Below are positions 46,892 to 56,501 of a stretch of DNA of 64,000 nt, one piece after another. This stretch comes from Bacteroidaceae bacterium (GTDB lineage Bacteria > Bacteroidota > Bacteroidia > Bacteroidales > Barnesiellaceae_A): assembly GCA_017481745.1 (NCBI GenBank), contig JAFUOV010000009.1, positions 318,823 to 382,822 on the forward strand, in the 5' to 3' direction. The notes under the pieces were generated by a model. The model searched no databases. It was not told the DNA's origin and was given only the letters and a program-made list of their open reading frames with translations. The number at the start of each line of letters is the position of its first letter. The first letter of the stretch is position 1. Both the position numbers and the translations under genes were made by a program.

Positions 46892-48666
46892 GGATATATA
46901 GTTTTTATACTGAAGATAAAGGGAGTTATTGCCTCGATTTTATCGGGTTGCGATAACTCCTTTATTTTGTTGACAGGCAATGTAATAGGCGAGGGGAGCT
47001 GTTCAATCAACCGATATAAGAATGGTGTTTTTATGGCACAATTGGCGGTAAGGCGCAACGATTCGTCTTCAAAACCCGAATAAGCAATACCAACAGCATT
47101 TCCATCGGCATCGAAAATAGGGCTACCACTGCTACCATGATCTATATCGACCGACATCATAAAGTCATAACGATTGAAACCGTTTATTGCAGTAACATTG
47201 CCATTTGAGAATTTAATATCATCACCCACGATTGTGGTCATGGGATATCCCAAGTAAAAAATATCCTCACCGACACGAATATCTTTGTCGGTAAAACCAT
47301 AGGGTATTTCGCCCAACGTGGTAAAATCGGGATCATTAATGCGCATGATAGCCAAGTCATGTATCGAGTCGGCAACAACCACCTCGGCACGATACGGCTT
47401 GATACCCAACGAAGGGTCAAAGCATACATAATATTCAATGCCACCATCTACAACATGATGATTGGTAACAAGATAGCCATCGCTCGTCAGAGCAAATCCT
47501 GTGCCATGTGAGGTGTGAAAGGCATCATCTATAATAGCATCTTGATTGATCGTAGGTTGCGTGGGTAGCATAGTGAACATTAGCTGTAAATCAACAAATT
47601 CAACCCTCAACTTACGATAATAATCAAAAGAGAGATATACATTATCCAACCTCTCGCCCTCGGCATCATACCATGAACCCATTAAATATTTATTATTGGA
47701 TTTGTTCAATGTAGCCTTTATTGTACCTTCTTTCCATTTACCCGGATAAATCTCGGCGCCCGACAAATATATAATGTCGTAGCTATCACCATTGGCAACA
47801 ATGGCGAGTTCATAATTACCTCCCAAAAGAGCTTTGTTTGAGCCATATATCGAATTAGGGATAACATGCCAAAATCCCTCACAAGGCATCAACTTCTTAC
47901 CGCTATTGAAATATTTATTAAGAGAAGCCGTCGTCCATTCGGTGCGACGAGGCACATCTTTCTCTTTGACTATTGTAATCACATTTTCAACACGCACCTT
48001 TGCCGCCGTACCAAGGTACAAACCTGTCAGCCCACCAAATGAGGGTATATTATGCACCGTAGCCCATGGTATATCATGGCTCCAGCCGCCACCAATCCAA
48101 GCCGTATTGTTGCTATATTGTATCCACATTGCATACGCATCGGTACTCTGAGCGCTATTCTGATAAAAACAACTGCGCCAATTGACATGATAGGTAGTAT
48201 CGGTGCCATTGATTGTAACAACACAAAATTCCACCTCATTATTACCATACAATACATCGTCATTGCGACTTGCACGCATCCACACAGCGTTATAATGCAG
48301 CATATCTTTCATGCCCCACACCCATCCATATACAGGTCTTGACACACTACCGGCTCGTTTTACATCACCTTTCTCATTATATGTATATTGCGCATAATTG
48401 GTAAAAGGATTGTTATGCATATTTTTGATACTGAACGATATATTCATAGCATATTCGCCTTGAGCATTTATATCAAAAACATTCACCGTATCGCAATGAG
48501 CCTTGTTGTAAGCATCGACAAGACAACCAGTTTTGTCAATCATTGCTTCACGAAAGTCGCTGCTACCTGTGTACCATTGCGGCTTAACATAGAAATCACG
48601 TGCATTCACAACGCTGCACAGAAACATGCACAATACAACAGATAATATATGAAGATGTTTGGTCAT
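46888..48666 (-). CDS. Secreted trypsin-like serine protease with long unassigned N-terminal region
   Basis: A 592-residue protein with a signal peptide (cut after CSVVNA-RD). Residues ~25-370 do not match a domain I can name; a beta-rich part (GGNYELAIVANGDSYDIIYL) lies near 285-305. Residues ~385-580 form a trypsin-like (S1C-type) domain with an intact triad: His in TNHHVVDG near 402, Asp in HDLAIMRI near 435, Ser in DHGSSGSPIFD near 510. No PDZ domain follows, unlike DegP. It likely acts outside the cytoplasm. A minus-strand promoter (-7 TACCTTTG 48700-48693) lies upstream. Confidence 0.87.
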   Translation of the reverse strand: MTKHLHILSVVLCMFLCSVVNARDFYVKPQWYTGSSDFREAMIDKTGCLVDAYNKAHCDTVNVFDINAQGEYAMNISFSIKNMHNNPFTNYAQYTYNEKGDVKRAGSVSRPVYGWVWGMKDMLHYNAVWMRASRNDDVLYGNNEVEFCVVTINGTDTTYHVNWRSCFYQNSAQSTDAYAMWIQYSNNTAWIGGGWSHDIPWATVHNIPSFGGLTGLYLGTAAKVRVENVITIVKEKDVPRRTEWTTASLNKYFNSGKKLMPCEGFWHVIPNSIYGSNKALLGGNYELAIVANGDSYDIIYLSGAEIYPGKWKEGTIKATLNKSNNKYLMGSWYDAEGERLDNVYLSFDYYRKLRVEFVDLQLMFTMLPTQPTINQDAIIDDAFHTSHGTGFALTSDGYLVTNHHVVDGGIEYYVCFDPSLGIKPYRAEVVVADSIHDLAIMRINDPDFTTLGEIPYGFTDKDIRVGEDIFYLGYPMTTIVGDDIKFSNGNVTAINGFNRYDFMMSVDIDHGSSGSPIFDADGNAVGIAYSGFEDESLRLTANCAIKTPFLYRLIEQLPSPITLPVNKIKELSQPDKIEAITPFIFSIKTIYP

Positions 48667-48692
48667 AACGGAAGAGCAATTGGGTTAACACA

Positions 48693-48724
48693 CAAAGGTA
48701 AAATAAAATTTGGTATGGGGCAAT
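48693..48724 (-). promoter_or_regulatory. Promoter of the serine protease gene
   Basis: On the minus strand ATTG (48724-48721) and TACCTTTG (48700-48693) are 20 bases apart. The start codon follows at 48666. Confidence 0.6.
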
Positions 48725-48742
48725 AGGGGTGTAGTAGAGAGA

Positions 48743-48777
48743 TAAAAAAAGCGTGTTACCCGGCAGGGGCAACACGC
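48743..48777 (-). terminator. Terminator of the type IX secreted protein gene
   Basis: GCGTGTT (48777-48771 on the minus strand) pairs with AACACGC (48757-48751), followed by a run of seven T residues on the minus strand. It lies 24 bases past the stop codon. Confidence 0.75.
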
Positions 48778-48800
48778 TGTAACTATAAATTGTAAATCAA

Positions 48801-50285
48801 TTAGCGAACAACAACTTTAGTAGCTTTTTCACCAACTTTTACAATGTAGATACCTTTTTGAGCCACTTTAATGTCGCGACCTGCAACACCTGTAGCAACC
48901 AATTTACCTGTAACATTGTAAACACTTACAGTCTCGTTTTCACCGGTAGTTTTGATGTAACCGTTAACGGCAAAAGCACGATTGGCAACAGCTTTAGCAC
49001 CATTCAATGCAGTTGTATTGGTTATCTTGGTGGGGAATACTTGTACTGTAGTTTTATAGATGCTTACAAAACCTTCAACTGTATAAGTATCTGTACCTAC
49101 AGCGGGAAGTTCAACATCGAAACGTTTGTAAGCAGCAACACTACCGGTAGCATCGGTAAATGTAGCTTCTGCATCTACTGTTACGTTAACAAGTTTGATA
49201 TATTGGCTTACCATTTTGGCGGTTACATCACCGGCAGTAACAACTGTAGGTTGAACAGCAGCACCTTGAGTAGCTTCACCAAAAGAAGCAGCAACGGGAG
49301 TCATTTGATAAGTACCATTGTAGTAACCTACGCTACCACAAACACCTTCCAAAACATCGCCATTCTCATATTTGTTGTTAAGAGCGCCATAAACTTGCAA
49401 CGAAGTAGTACCGTCTGTAATATACAAGTAACGGTCATATTGATACATTACAGTTACGGGGCAATCAATGCAATATACATCGGTTTTAGCAGCCTCTGTT
49501 GTATTAGTAGCCAAGAAAGCAGCAATGTCGGCTACAGTGGGAACAGACTCAATTTTGTATGTTGCTTCGTTAACCGAAGAAACATCGCTACCTTTCACAG
49601 CAACAGCTTTCAATGTAGCTGTTTCGCTGATAGTTACAGGAGCCTCATAAAGAGTTTTTGTAGCATCGGGAGTAGTACCGTCAAGTGTATAATAGATAGA
49701 AGCACCTTCAGTAGAACAAGTAATCTCAACCTCAACAGGAGCATAGAAAGTACCAGCACTTACCGAGAACAAAGGCATGCTTACAGCAGCAGCTTCGCCC
49801 GAAACAGTAACATCAAGACTCAAGAAGTCCAATTGACCGGCTTTTGCTTCACCATCTGTACCATGAACTGCTTTTTCACCTACTGTAAATGTTACATCTG
49901 TTGCACTACCTGCCCAAATAACTTTTGAGTTGGCTACATCAATAGTTACTTCACCTACGCTTGCAGTTACATCGGGAAGACGTCTAACACCTTGAGCAGA
50001 AAGATTAAAAACAATTTCAGACATTGTACCGGCATCGCTAATAATACGTACGGTATTCTTGGCATATGAACGGCAGTCATTGTAGTTTGCATTTACAGTG
50101 GGTTTGGTACCACCGGCGGCCTGATCTACTGTAATAGTTATTCCGTTAGATGAATAAGAGATAACTTTCTCAGCATCTGCAACACCCGACCAGTCATTTG
50201 GACCGTCCCAAGTAACGCTAATTTGCTCGGCATAAACAGCCAAAGCTGCAAAAATAGCCAAAGTAGAAAGTAAAATTTTCTTCAT
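48801..50285 (-). CDS. Type IX secreted protein with chitobiase-C-terminal-like and OB-like domains
   Basis: A 494-residue secreted protein (signal peptide cut after LAVYA-EQ). Residues ~20-165 form a beta domain with repeated TVDVANS-like strands; residues ~170-245 match the chitobiase/beta-hexosaminidase C-terminal (CHB_HEX_C) fold (PVEVEITCSTEGASIYYTLDG); residues ~250-420 look like an OB-fold binding domain (YLYITDGTTSLQVYG). The last ~75 residues are a type IX sorting domain (VSVYNVTGKLVATG, ending KATKVVVR). No catalytic domain is seen, so a surface binding or adhesion role is inferred. The antisense frame is long but not coding. Confidence 0.85.
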   Translation of the reverse strand: MKKILLSTLAIFAALAVYAEQISVTWDGPNDWSGVADAEKVISYSSNGITITVDQAAGGTKPTVNANYNDCRSYAKNTVRIISDAGTMSEIVFNLSAQGVRRLPDVTASVGEVTIDVANSKVIWAGSATDVTFTVGEKAVHGTDGEAKAGQLDFLSLDVTVSGEAAAVSMPLFSVSAGTFYAPVEVEITCSTEGASIYYTLDGTTPDATKTLYEAPVTISETATLKAVAVKGSDVSSVNEATYKIESVPTVADIAAFLATNTTEAAKTDVYCIDCPVTVMYQYDRYLYITDGTTSLQVYGALNNKYENGDVLEGVCGSVGYYNGTYQMTPVAASFGEATQGAAVQPTVVTAGDVTAKMVSQYIKLVNVTVDAEATFTDATGSVAAYKRFDVELPAVGTDTYTVEGFVSIYKTTVQVFPTKITNTTALNGAKAVANRAFAVNGYIKTTGENETVSVYNVTGKLVATGVAGRDIKVAQKGIYIVKVGEKATKVVVR

Positions 50286-50479
50286 AAATAATTAATTTAT
50301 AGGTTAGTAAATAAAATTGCGGTTCAATAAATATTTTCGTAGCAAATATTCTGTGCAAAGTAAACAAAAAAATACGAGATAATGAACCAAAATAAGATTA
50401 AAAACAGATTAAATAAATATTACAATCTGTAATGAGATTTTTATAAATATTAGGGTTTTGATTGGGCTGAAAAATGATG

Positions 50480-50507
50480 GTTGATTGGCAAAAAAGTTGT
50501 ACCTTTG
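50480..50507 (+). promoter_or_regulatory. dxr promoter
   Basis: TACCTTTG at 50500-50507 is a perfect -7 box; the nearest TTG (50481-50483) is 16 bases upstream, shorter than ideal. Confidence 0.5.
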
Positions 50508-50538
50508 TAAATTGGAATAATAATCCACGAAAACAGAA

Positions 50539-51705
50539 ATGAATACACAGAAAAGATTGGCCATATTGGGCTCTACAGGCTCTATCGGGCGACAAACTCT
50601 CGAAGTTGTCGACAAATATCCCGACCTGTTTGAAGCCTACCTTATCACTGCCAACAACCAGATAGATTTGCTCATTGAGCAGGCTCGCAAGTATCGCCCC
50701 GAAGTTGTAATAATTGCCAATAAAGATTATTACACCCAACTGTGCGATGCGCTTGCCGACCTTCCTATAAAAGTATATGCAGGCGCCGATGCCATAGCCG
50801 ATGCCGTAACACTGCAAGACATAGACATTGTTGTTACAGCAATGGTTGGTTATGCCGGTTTACTGCCCACGATACGTGCTATTGAGGCTAAGAAGACCAT
50901 CGCTCTTGCCAATAAAGAGACGCTGGTTGTTGCCGGCGAACTGATTACTCAATTGGCATTGCAACATCATGCACCAATTATTCCAGTCGACTCGGAACAC
51001 TCGGCAATCTTCCAATGCCTGGTAGGCGAGGGCAACAATCCTATCGAGAAGATTATCCTCACAGCATCGGGCGGTCCATTCCGCAATCACACTGCCGAGC
51101 AACTACGCATGGTAACTCGTGCCGATGCCCTGCGCCATCCCAACTGGAACATGGGTAACAAAATAACCATTGACTCGGCTACTCTCATGAACAAAGGTTT
51201 TGAGATGATTGAGGCAAAATGGTTATTTGGTGTAGAACCTTCAAAGATAGAGATTGTAGTGCATCCGCAATCTATCATACACTCGATGGTCGAGTTTTCA
51301 GACGGTGCTGTAAAGGCACAATTGGGCACACCCGACATGAAGTTGCCTATCCGCTATGCACTTTCATACCCCGACCGCCTTGTATCGTCCGACCGCAAGC
51401 TCTCGCTTGCCGACTACGCAACGCTCTCATTTGAGCGCCCCGATATGGTGCGTTTCCCCTTGTTGCAATATGCTTTTGATGCCATTGCCAAAGGTGGCAA
51501 TATGCCTTGCATCATGAATGCAGCCAATGAAATAGCTGTTGCAGCCTTCCTTGCCGAGCGCATCGGGTTCTGCCAAATAGCAGAGACAGTGGCGCACACC
51601 ATGCAGCACATCAATTTTATAGCTTCGCCCTGCTACGACGATTATGTTGCAACAAATGAAGAGGCTCGCAAGCTTGCTGCCCAATATATTGAAACACTCA
51701 AATAA
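50539..51705 (+). CDS. dxr: 1-deoxy-D-xylulose 5-phosphate reductoisomerase
   Basis: Dxr (IspC) converts DXP to MEP with NADPH, the committed step of the non-mevalonate isoprenoid pathway. The 388-residue protein has the nucleotide-binding LGSTGSIGRQTLEVV at residues 9-24, the substrate/metal region VDSEHSAIFQCL near 150, and TASGGPFRN near 176. It starts a packed unit with rseP (21-base gap) and an rRNA-methyltransferase-like gene; dxr followed by rseP is a common order in bacteria. Confidence 0.96.
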   Translation: MNTQKRLAILGSTGSIGRQTLEVVDKYPDLFEAYLITANNQIDLLIEQARKYRPEVVIIANKDYYTQLCDALADLPIKVYAGADAIADAVTLQDIDIVVTAMVGYAGLLPTIRAIEAKKTIALANKETLVVAGELITQLALQHHAPIIPVDSEHSAIFQCLVGEGNNPIEKIILTASGGPFRNHTAEQLRMVTRADALRHPNWNMGNKITIDSATLMNKGFEMIEAKWLFGVEPSKIEIVVHPQSIIHSMVEFSDGAVKAQLGTPDMKLPIRYALSYPDRLVSSDRKLSLADYATLSFERPDMVRFPLLQYAFDAIAKGGNMPCIMNAANEIAVAAFLAERIGFCQIAETVAHTMQHINFIASPCYDDYVATNEEARKLAAQYIETLK

Positions 51706-51726
51706 TAGAGAATTTTACAACACGAT

Positions 51727-53115
51727 ATGGAAACATTTTTGATTAAAGCCCTACAGTTGATGCTGAGCCTAACCATACTTGTAGGCTTTCACGAATTCGG
51801 ACACTACATTTTCTCACGTATGTTTGGCATACGAGTAGAGCGGTTCTTCCTCTTTTTCGACTATAAATTTGCCCTTATTTCATTCAAGCGCGAAGCAAAA
51901 TCGTTGGTCGTAAAGATTTGCGACAAATTTCAGTTTGACATACCTATGTGGGCATCTAAACCGAGCGACACCGAGTTTGGTATAGGTTGGATACCCTTTG
52001 GCGGTTATGTAAAGATAGCCGGCATGATAGACGAGTCGATGGACCTTGAGCAGATGAAACAACCCATGCAACCTTGGGAGTTCCGCTCCAAACCGGCATG
52101 GCAACGACTTCTTGTCATGATAGCCGGTGTATTGTTCAACTTCATATTAGCTATTATTATATATAGTGGTATCACGTTTAAATGGGGTGAGACATATCTG
52201 CCATTTGAGAATGCCAAAGACGGTATGGTATTCAGCCAACCCGCACTCGATGCAGGATTTTGCAATGGCGACATACTCTTGGCTGCCGATGGCGAGAAGT
52301 TGGAATACCTCTCTAACGAGTCTCTACACGCCATTATTGAAGCCAAAGAGGTAACCGTATTGCGCGACGGCAATGTTGTGCCTGTGGCTATTGACGATAG
52401 TATGATGCTCAACATCATGAAGCAAAATACCAACTTTGCTTCGTACCGCTGGATGCCTGTTATAAAAAGTGCCGAGGAGAATATGGGAGCATATCAAGCA
52501 GGCTTAACAGCAGGCGACCGCATTGTAAGCATCGACACTATGGCAATCAACTCGTTTACCGAGATGTCAGCTATATTGACAAACTATCCTTCACAAGCGG
52601 TTGAGGTAGGGTATATGCGTGGCGACTCGCTTATGACAGCAAGTGTTATGACCGACTCGCTCGGACACTTGGGTGTAAACATCGTACCTATGAACGAGCT
52701 TTACACTTTTGTTACCAAGAAATATACACTATGGCAGTCGATACCTCGCGGTGTTGAGATAGGAGTAAGCCGCCTCACCAATTACGTAAGCGACTTTAAG
52801 TATGTATTTACCAAGGAGGGTGCACAAAGTATTGGCGGTTTTGGCGCTATCGGTAGCCTGTTTGCTCCCAAATGGGATTGGTATTCGTTCTGGAGCATGA
52901 CAGCATTCCTATCGGTAATACTTGCCTTTATGAACATTCTGCCCATACCGGCGCTCGATGGCGGACATGTATTGTTTCTGCTTTTTGAGGTTATAACACG
53001 TCGCAAACCCAGCGATAAATTTATGGAGATTGCGCAAACCGTAGGCTTGTTCTTGCTCTTCGGCTTGCTCATCTATGCCAACGGAAATGACTTGATAAAG
53101 TTTATCTTTAAATAA
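51727..53115 (+). CDS. rseP: Site-2 protease RseP (M50)
   Basis: A 462-residue inner-membrane zinc protease. Metal ligands are HEFGHYIFSR near residues 22-31 and the second motif LPIPALDGGHV near 405-415. PDZ-like segments lie between (DGEKLEYLSNESLH, then AGLTAGDRIVSIDT). RseP-type enzymes cut within the membrane, releasing anti-sigma factors or clearing signal peptides. No sigma/anti-sigma pair is nearby. Confidence 0.95.
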   Translation: METFLIKALQLMLSLTILVGFHEFGHYIFSRMFGIRVERFFLFFDYKFALISFKREAKSLVVKICDKFQFDIPMWASKPSDTEFGIGWIPFGGYVKIAGMIDESMDLEQMKQPMQPWEFRSKPAWQRLLVMIAGVLFNFILAIIIYSGITFKWGETYLPFENAKDGMVFSQPALDAGFCNGDILLAADGEKLEYLSNESLHAIIEAKEVTVLRDGNVVPVAIDDSMMLNIMKQNTNFASYRWMPVIKSAEENMGAYQAGLTAGDRIVSIDTMAINSFTEMSAILTNYPSQAVEVGYMRGDSLMTASVMTDSLGHLGVNIVPMNELYTFVTKKYTLWQSIPRGVEIGVSRLTNYVSDFKYVFTKEGAQSIGGFGAIGSLFAPKWDWYSFWSMTAFLSVILAFMNILPIPALDGGHVLFLLFEVITRRKPSDKFMEIAQTVGLFLLFGLLIYANGNDLIKFIFK

Positions 53116-53126
53116 TATTGCAAACT

Positions 53127-54311
53127 ATGACAACCTGCAAATTCATACTCAAACCCGGCAAAGAAGACTCTTTCCGTCGTTTTCACCCTTGGGTATTTTC
53201 GGGTGCTATACAACGCATCGTAGGAGAGCCCACCGAGGGCGACGTTGTAACGATAGAAGATTGGCAAGGCAACTTTGTCGGAGTGGGACACTATCAGATA
53301 GGCAGTATTGCCGTACGTATTCTTTCGTTTACACCTGTCGAAATAGACTTGTCGTTCTATCGTGAACGATTGCAAGTTGCATACGATATGCGCCGCAGTC
53401 TCGGGCTTGAAAATGGCGACTACAACAACGCCTACCGATTGGTGCATGGCGAAGGCGACAACCTACCCGGACTTATCATCGACATATATCGCAATACCGC
53501 CGTTATGCAAGCACATAGCCCCGGTATGCACTACGCACGACACACTCTTGCACAAGCACTCAAAGAGGTGATGGGCGAGAAAATAGACAATATCTACTAC
53601 AAATCGGAAACTACATTGCCCTATAAAGCAGCACTCGAGCAAGAAAATGAGTATCTGTTGGGCGGAGTAGGAGATGATACCGCAACCGAAAACGGATTGA
53701 AATTTCATGTCGATTGGTTGCGCGGACAGAAAACTGGTTTCTTTGTCGACCAACGCGAAAATCGTGCTTTGCTCGAAAGATATTCTCGCAACCGCAAAGT
53801 GCTCAATATGTTCTGCTACACCGGAGGCTTCTCGTTCTATGCCATGCGAGGCGGAGCAGAGTTGGTACACTCGGTAGACAGTTCGGCAAAGGCTATTGAC
53901 CTAACGTGTCAGAACGTCGAGTTGAACTTCCCCGGCGACCCTCGCCACAAGGCATTTGCCGAGGATGCTTTCAAGTACCTCGATGCAATGGGCAGTAACT
54001 ACGACCTTATCATACTCGACCCACCGGCATTTGCCAAGCACCGCAAGGTATTGAACAACGCATTGCAAGGTTATCGCAAGCTCAATGCCAAAGCATTCGA
54101 GAAGATACGTCCCGGAGGTATTCTCTTTACATTCTCTTGCTCACAAGTAGTTACAAAGGAGAATTTCCGTCTGGCAGTATTTACAGCAGCGGCTCAATCG
54201 GGTCGCAAAGTACGTATCCTGCACCAACTGACACAACCCGCCGACCACCCGGTAAACATCTACCACCCCGAGGGCGAGTATTTGAAGGGTTTGGTGCTGT
54301 ATGTAGAATAA
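53127..54311 (+). CDS. Class I SAM-dependent RNA methyltransferase (RlmI-like)
   Basis: About 394 residues. An N-terminal PUA domain (ILKPGKEDSFRRFHPWVFSG) is followed by a methyltransferase domain: KTGFFVDQRENR near residue 205, VLNMFCYTGGFSFYAMRGGA near residues 226-245, and LDPPAFAKHRK near 300. This is the RlmI-type 23S rRNA cytosine-C5 methyltransferase layout. A TTG at 53118 would add three residues; the ATG at 53127 is preferred. It starts 11 bases after rseP. Confidence 0.9.
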   Translation: MTTCKFILKPGKEDSFRRFHPWVFSGAIQRIVGEPTEGDVVTIEDWQGNFVGVGHYQIGSIAVRILSFTPVEIDLSFYRERLQVAYDMRRSLGLENGDYNNAYRLVHGEGDNLPGLIIDIYRNTAVMQAHSPGMHYARHTLAQALKEVMGEKIDNIYYKSETTLPYKAALEQENEYLLGGVGDDTATENGLKFHVDWLRGQKTGFFVDQRENRALLERYSRNRKVLNMFCYTGGFSFYAMRGGAELVHSVDSSAKAIDLTCQNVELNFPGDPRHKAFAEDAFKYLDAMGSNYDLIILDPPAFAKHRKVLNNALQGYRKLNAKAFEKIRPGGILFTFSCSQVVTKENFRLAVFTAAAQSGRKVRILHQLTQPADHPVNIYHPEGEYLKGLVLYVE

Positions 54312-54359
54312 ACACAAAAACATTATTCACACTATAACCAATTAATTTTTTCTAATGTT

Positions 54360-56399
54360 ATGAAAAAAAGCATTTGTATTATGTTGGCATCATTGTCATT
54401 AATCTCGTGCGCACCTAACGCCGAGAAAGAACAAGCCGAGTTTGATTACAAAGTTGAGCGTTTTGCCGACTTGGAGATCCTCCGCTATGAAGTAACCGGT
54501 TTCGACGAGTTGACACTCGACCAAAAGAAACTTATCTACTATCTACAAGAAGCTGCATTGCAAGGTCGTGATATCCTCTTCGACCAAAACGGCAAATGGA
54601 ACTTAGCAATTCGCAAGACACTTGAAACTATCTATACCGACTATCAAGGCGACCGCACAACCGACGAGTGGGCAGCTTTTGAAACCTATACCAAGCAAGT
54701 ATGGTTTGCCAATGGCATACACCACCACTATTCGAGCGACAAATTCTTGCCTGCTTTCAGCGCCGAGTTTTTTGCAGAGGCTGTAAAGAGTGTCGATGCA
54801 AATAAATTGCCCGTACGCGATGGCGAAACCGTTGAGGACTTGATTGCAACACTCACACCCATCATGTTCGATCCTACCGTAATGCCCAAACGTACCAACC
54901 AAGCCGATGGCGAAGACCTCATCCTCACTTCGGCAGGCAACTACTACGACGGTGTTACTCAACAAGAGGCAGAGGCATTCTACAATGCCATGAAAGATCC
55001 CAAAGACGAAACTCCCATCTCATACGGATTGAACAGCCGTCTTGTAAAACGCAACGGAAAAATATACGAAGAGGTATATAAAATAGACGGTCGCTACGGC
55101 GATGCTATCGCTCGTATAGTAGAGTGGCTCGAGAAGGCTGCCGGTGTTGCCGAGAACGATGCACAAAAAGCTGTTATCGAGAAACTTATCGAATACTATC
55201 GCACCGGCGATTTGCGCACATTCGACGAGTATGCAATCTTGTGGGTGCAAGATCTTGACAGCCGTATCGACTTTGTAAACGGATTTACCGAGTCTTATGG
55301 CGACCCCATCGGTTTGAAAGCAAGCTGGGAGTCGATTGTAAACTTCAAAGACCTCGAAGCATCACGCCGCACACAACTCATCAGCGAAAATGCACAATGG
55401 TTTGAAGAAAATTCTCCTACCGACAAACGCTTCAAGAAAGACAATGTAAAAGGTGTTGCTGCCAAAGTAATCACTGCAGCCATCCTCGCAGGCGACTGCT
55501 ATCCTTCAACTCCCATTGGTATCAACTTGCCTAATGCCAACTGGATACGCGCCACACATGGTTCAAAATCTGTTACTATCGACAACCTTACCGGAGCTTA
55601 TGCCGAGGCTGCCAAAGGCAACGGATTTAACGAAGAGTTTGTTTACAGCGATGTAGAGCGTGAATTGCTTGCCCAATATGGTGGCATTACAGGCGACCTC
55701 CACACCGACCTCCACGAGTGCTTGGGTCACGGTTCGGGTAAACTTCTTCCCGGTGTAGACCCCGATGCATTGCGCTCACACGGTTCTACTCTCGAGGAGG
55801 CTCGTGCCGACCTCTTTGCTCTTTACTACATGGCAGATACTAAATTGGTAGAACTCGGCATCATCCCCAACGACGAGGCATACAAAGCTTGCTACTACCA
55901 ACAAATGATGAACGGTCTTATGACTCAATTGCACCGCATTGAACCCGGTAAAGACATCGAAGAGAGCCACATGCGCGACCGTCAACTCATTGCTGCTTGG
56001 GCATACGACTTGGGCAAAGCCGAGAACGTAATGGAAATAGTAGTTGTTGATGGCAAACGCTATGTAAAAATCAACGACTATGTGAAGTTGCGCGAAATCT
56101 TCGGTCAACAACTCGCCGAGATACAACGTATCAAGAGTGAGGGCGACTACGAAGCCGGTAGAATATTGGTTGAGAAATATGCTGTTAAAGTTGATGCCGA
56201 CCTTCACAACGAAGTTTTGGCTCGCTACGAAGCTCTCAACCTCGCACCTTACAAAGGCTTTGTAAACCCCGTTTATGTTGCTGAGTATGATGCCGAAGGT
56301 AACATCACAAACGTTACACTCGACTACACCGAGGGCTATGCTGAGCAAATGCTCCGCTACTCGACAGAGTATGCTACTCTGCCCGTTTACAATGACTAA
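54360..56399 (+). CDS. Dipeptidyl peptidase III (M49) lipoprotein
   Basis: A 679-residue zinc exopeptidase that removes dipeptides from N-termini. The zinc motif is HECLGH near residues 452-457, with the third ligand in EEARADLF near 479. A lipoprotein signal peptide (lipobox SLISC) places it at the envelope, unlike cytosolic eukaryotic forms. The length is normal. It ends in a strong terminator only 13 bases before the left end of the IS element. Confidence 0.93.
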   Translation: MKKSICIMLASLSLISCAPNAEKEQAEFDYKVERFADLEILRYEVTGFDELTLDQKKLIYYLQEAALQGRDILFDQNGKWNLAIRKTLETIYTDYQGDRTTDEWAAFETYTKQVWFANGIHHHYSSDKFLPAFSAEFFAEAVKSVDANKLPVRDGETVEDLIATLTPIMFDPTVMPKRTNQADGEDLILTSAGNYYDGVTQQEAEAFYNAMKDPKDETPISYGLNSRLVKRNGKIYEEVYKIDGRYGDAIARIVEWLEKAAGVAENDAQKAVIEKLIEYYRTGDLRTFDEYAILWVQDLDSRIDFVNGFTESYGDPIGLKASWESIVNFKDLEASRRTQLISENAQWFEENSPTDKRFKKDNVKGVAAKVITAAILAGDCYPSTPIGINLPNANWIRATHGSKSVTIDNLTGAYAEAAKGNGFNEEFVYSDVERELLAQYGGITGDLHTDLHECLGHGSGKLLPGVDPDALRSHGSTLEEARADLFALYYMADTKLVELGIIPNDEAYKACYYQQMMNGLMTQLHRIEPGKDIEESHMRDRQLIAAWAYDLGKAENVMEIVVVDGKRYVKINDYVKLREIFGQQLAEIQRIKSEGDYEAGRILVEKYAVKVDADLHNEVLARYEALNLAPYKGFVNPVYVAEYDAEGNITNVTLDYTEGYAEQMLRYSTEYATLPVYND

Positions 56400-56416
56400 T
56401 TCATTTTAAATACGAT

Positions 56417-56448
56417 AAAAAGCCCGACCATTGCTGGTCGGGCTTTTT
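56417..56448 (+). terminator. Terminator of the dipeptidyl peptidase gene
   Basis: AAAAAGCCCGACCA (56417-56430) pairs perfectly with TGGTCGGGCTTTTT (56435-56448) around a 4-base loop. It is functional-looking on both strands. Confidence 0.9.
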
Positions 56449-56501
56449 ATTTATGTGCACTGTCCCGTCCTGAAATAGCGTTACACAAAAAAAGTAAAGC
56501 T

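Noticed and set aside
48858..49928. 356-residue plus-strand frame opposite the type IX secreted protein
   Set aside because: Low-complexity Ser/Cys/Asn-rich antisense translation; the minus-strand frame has a signal peptide and a sorting domain.
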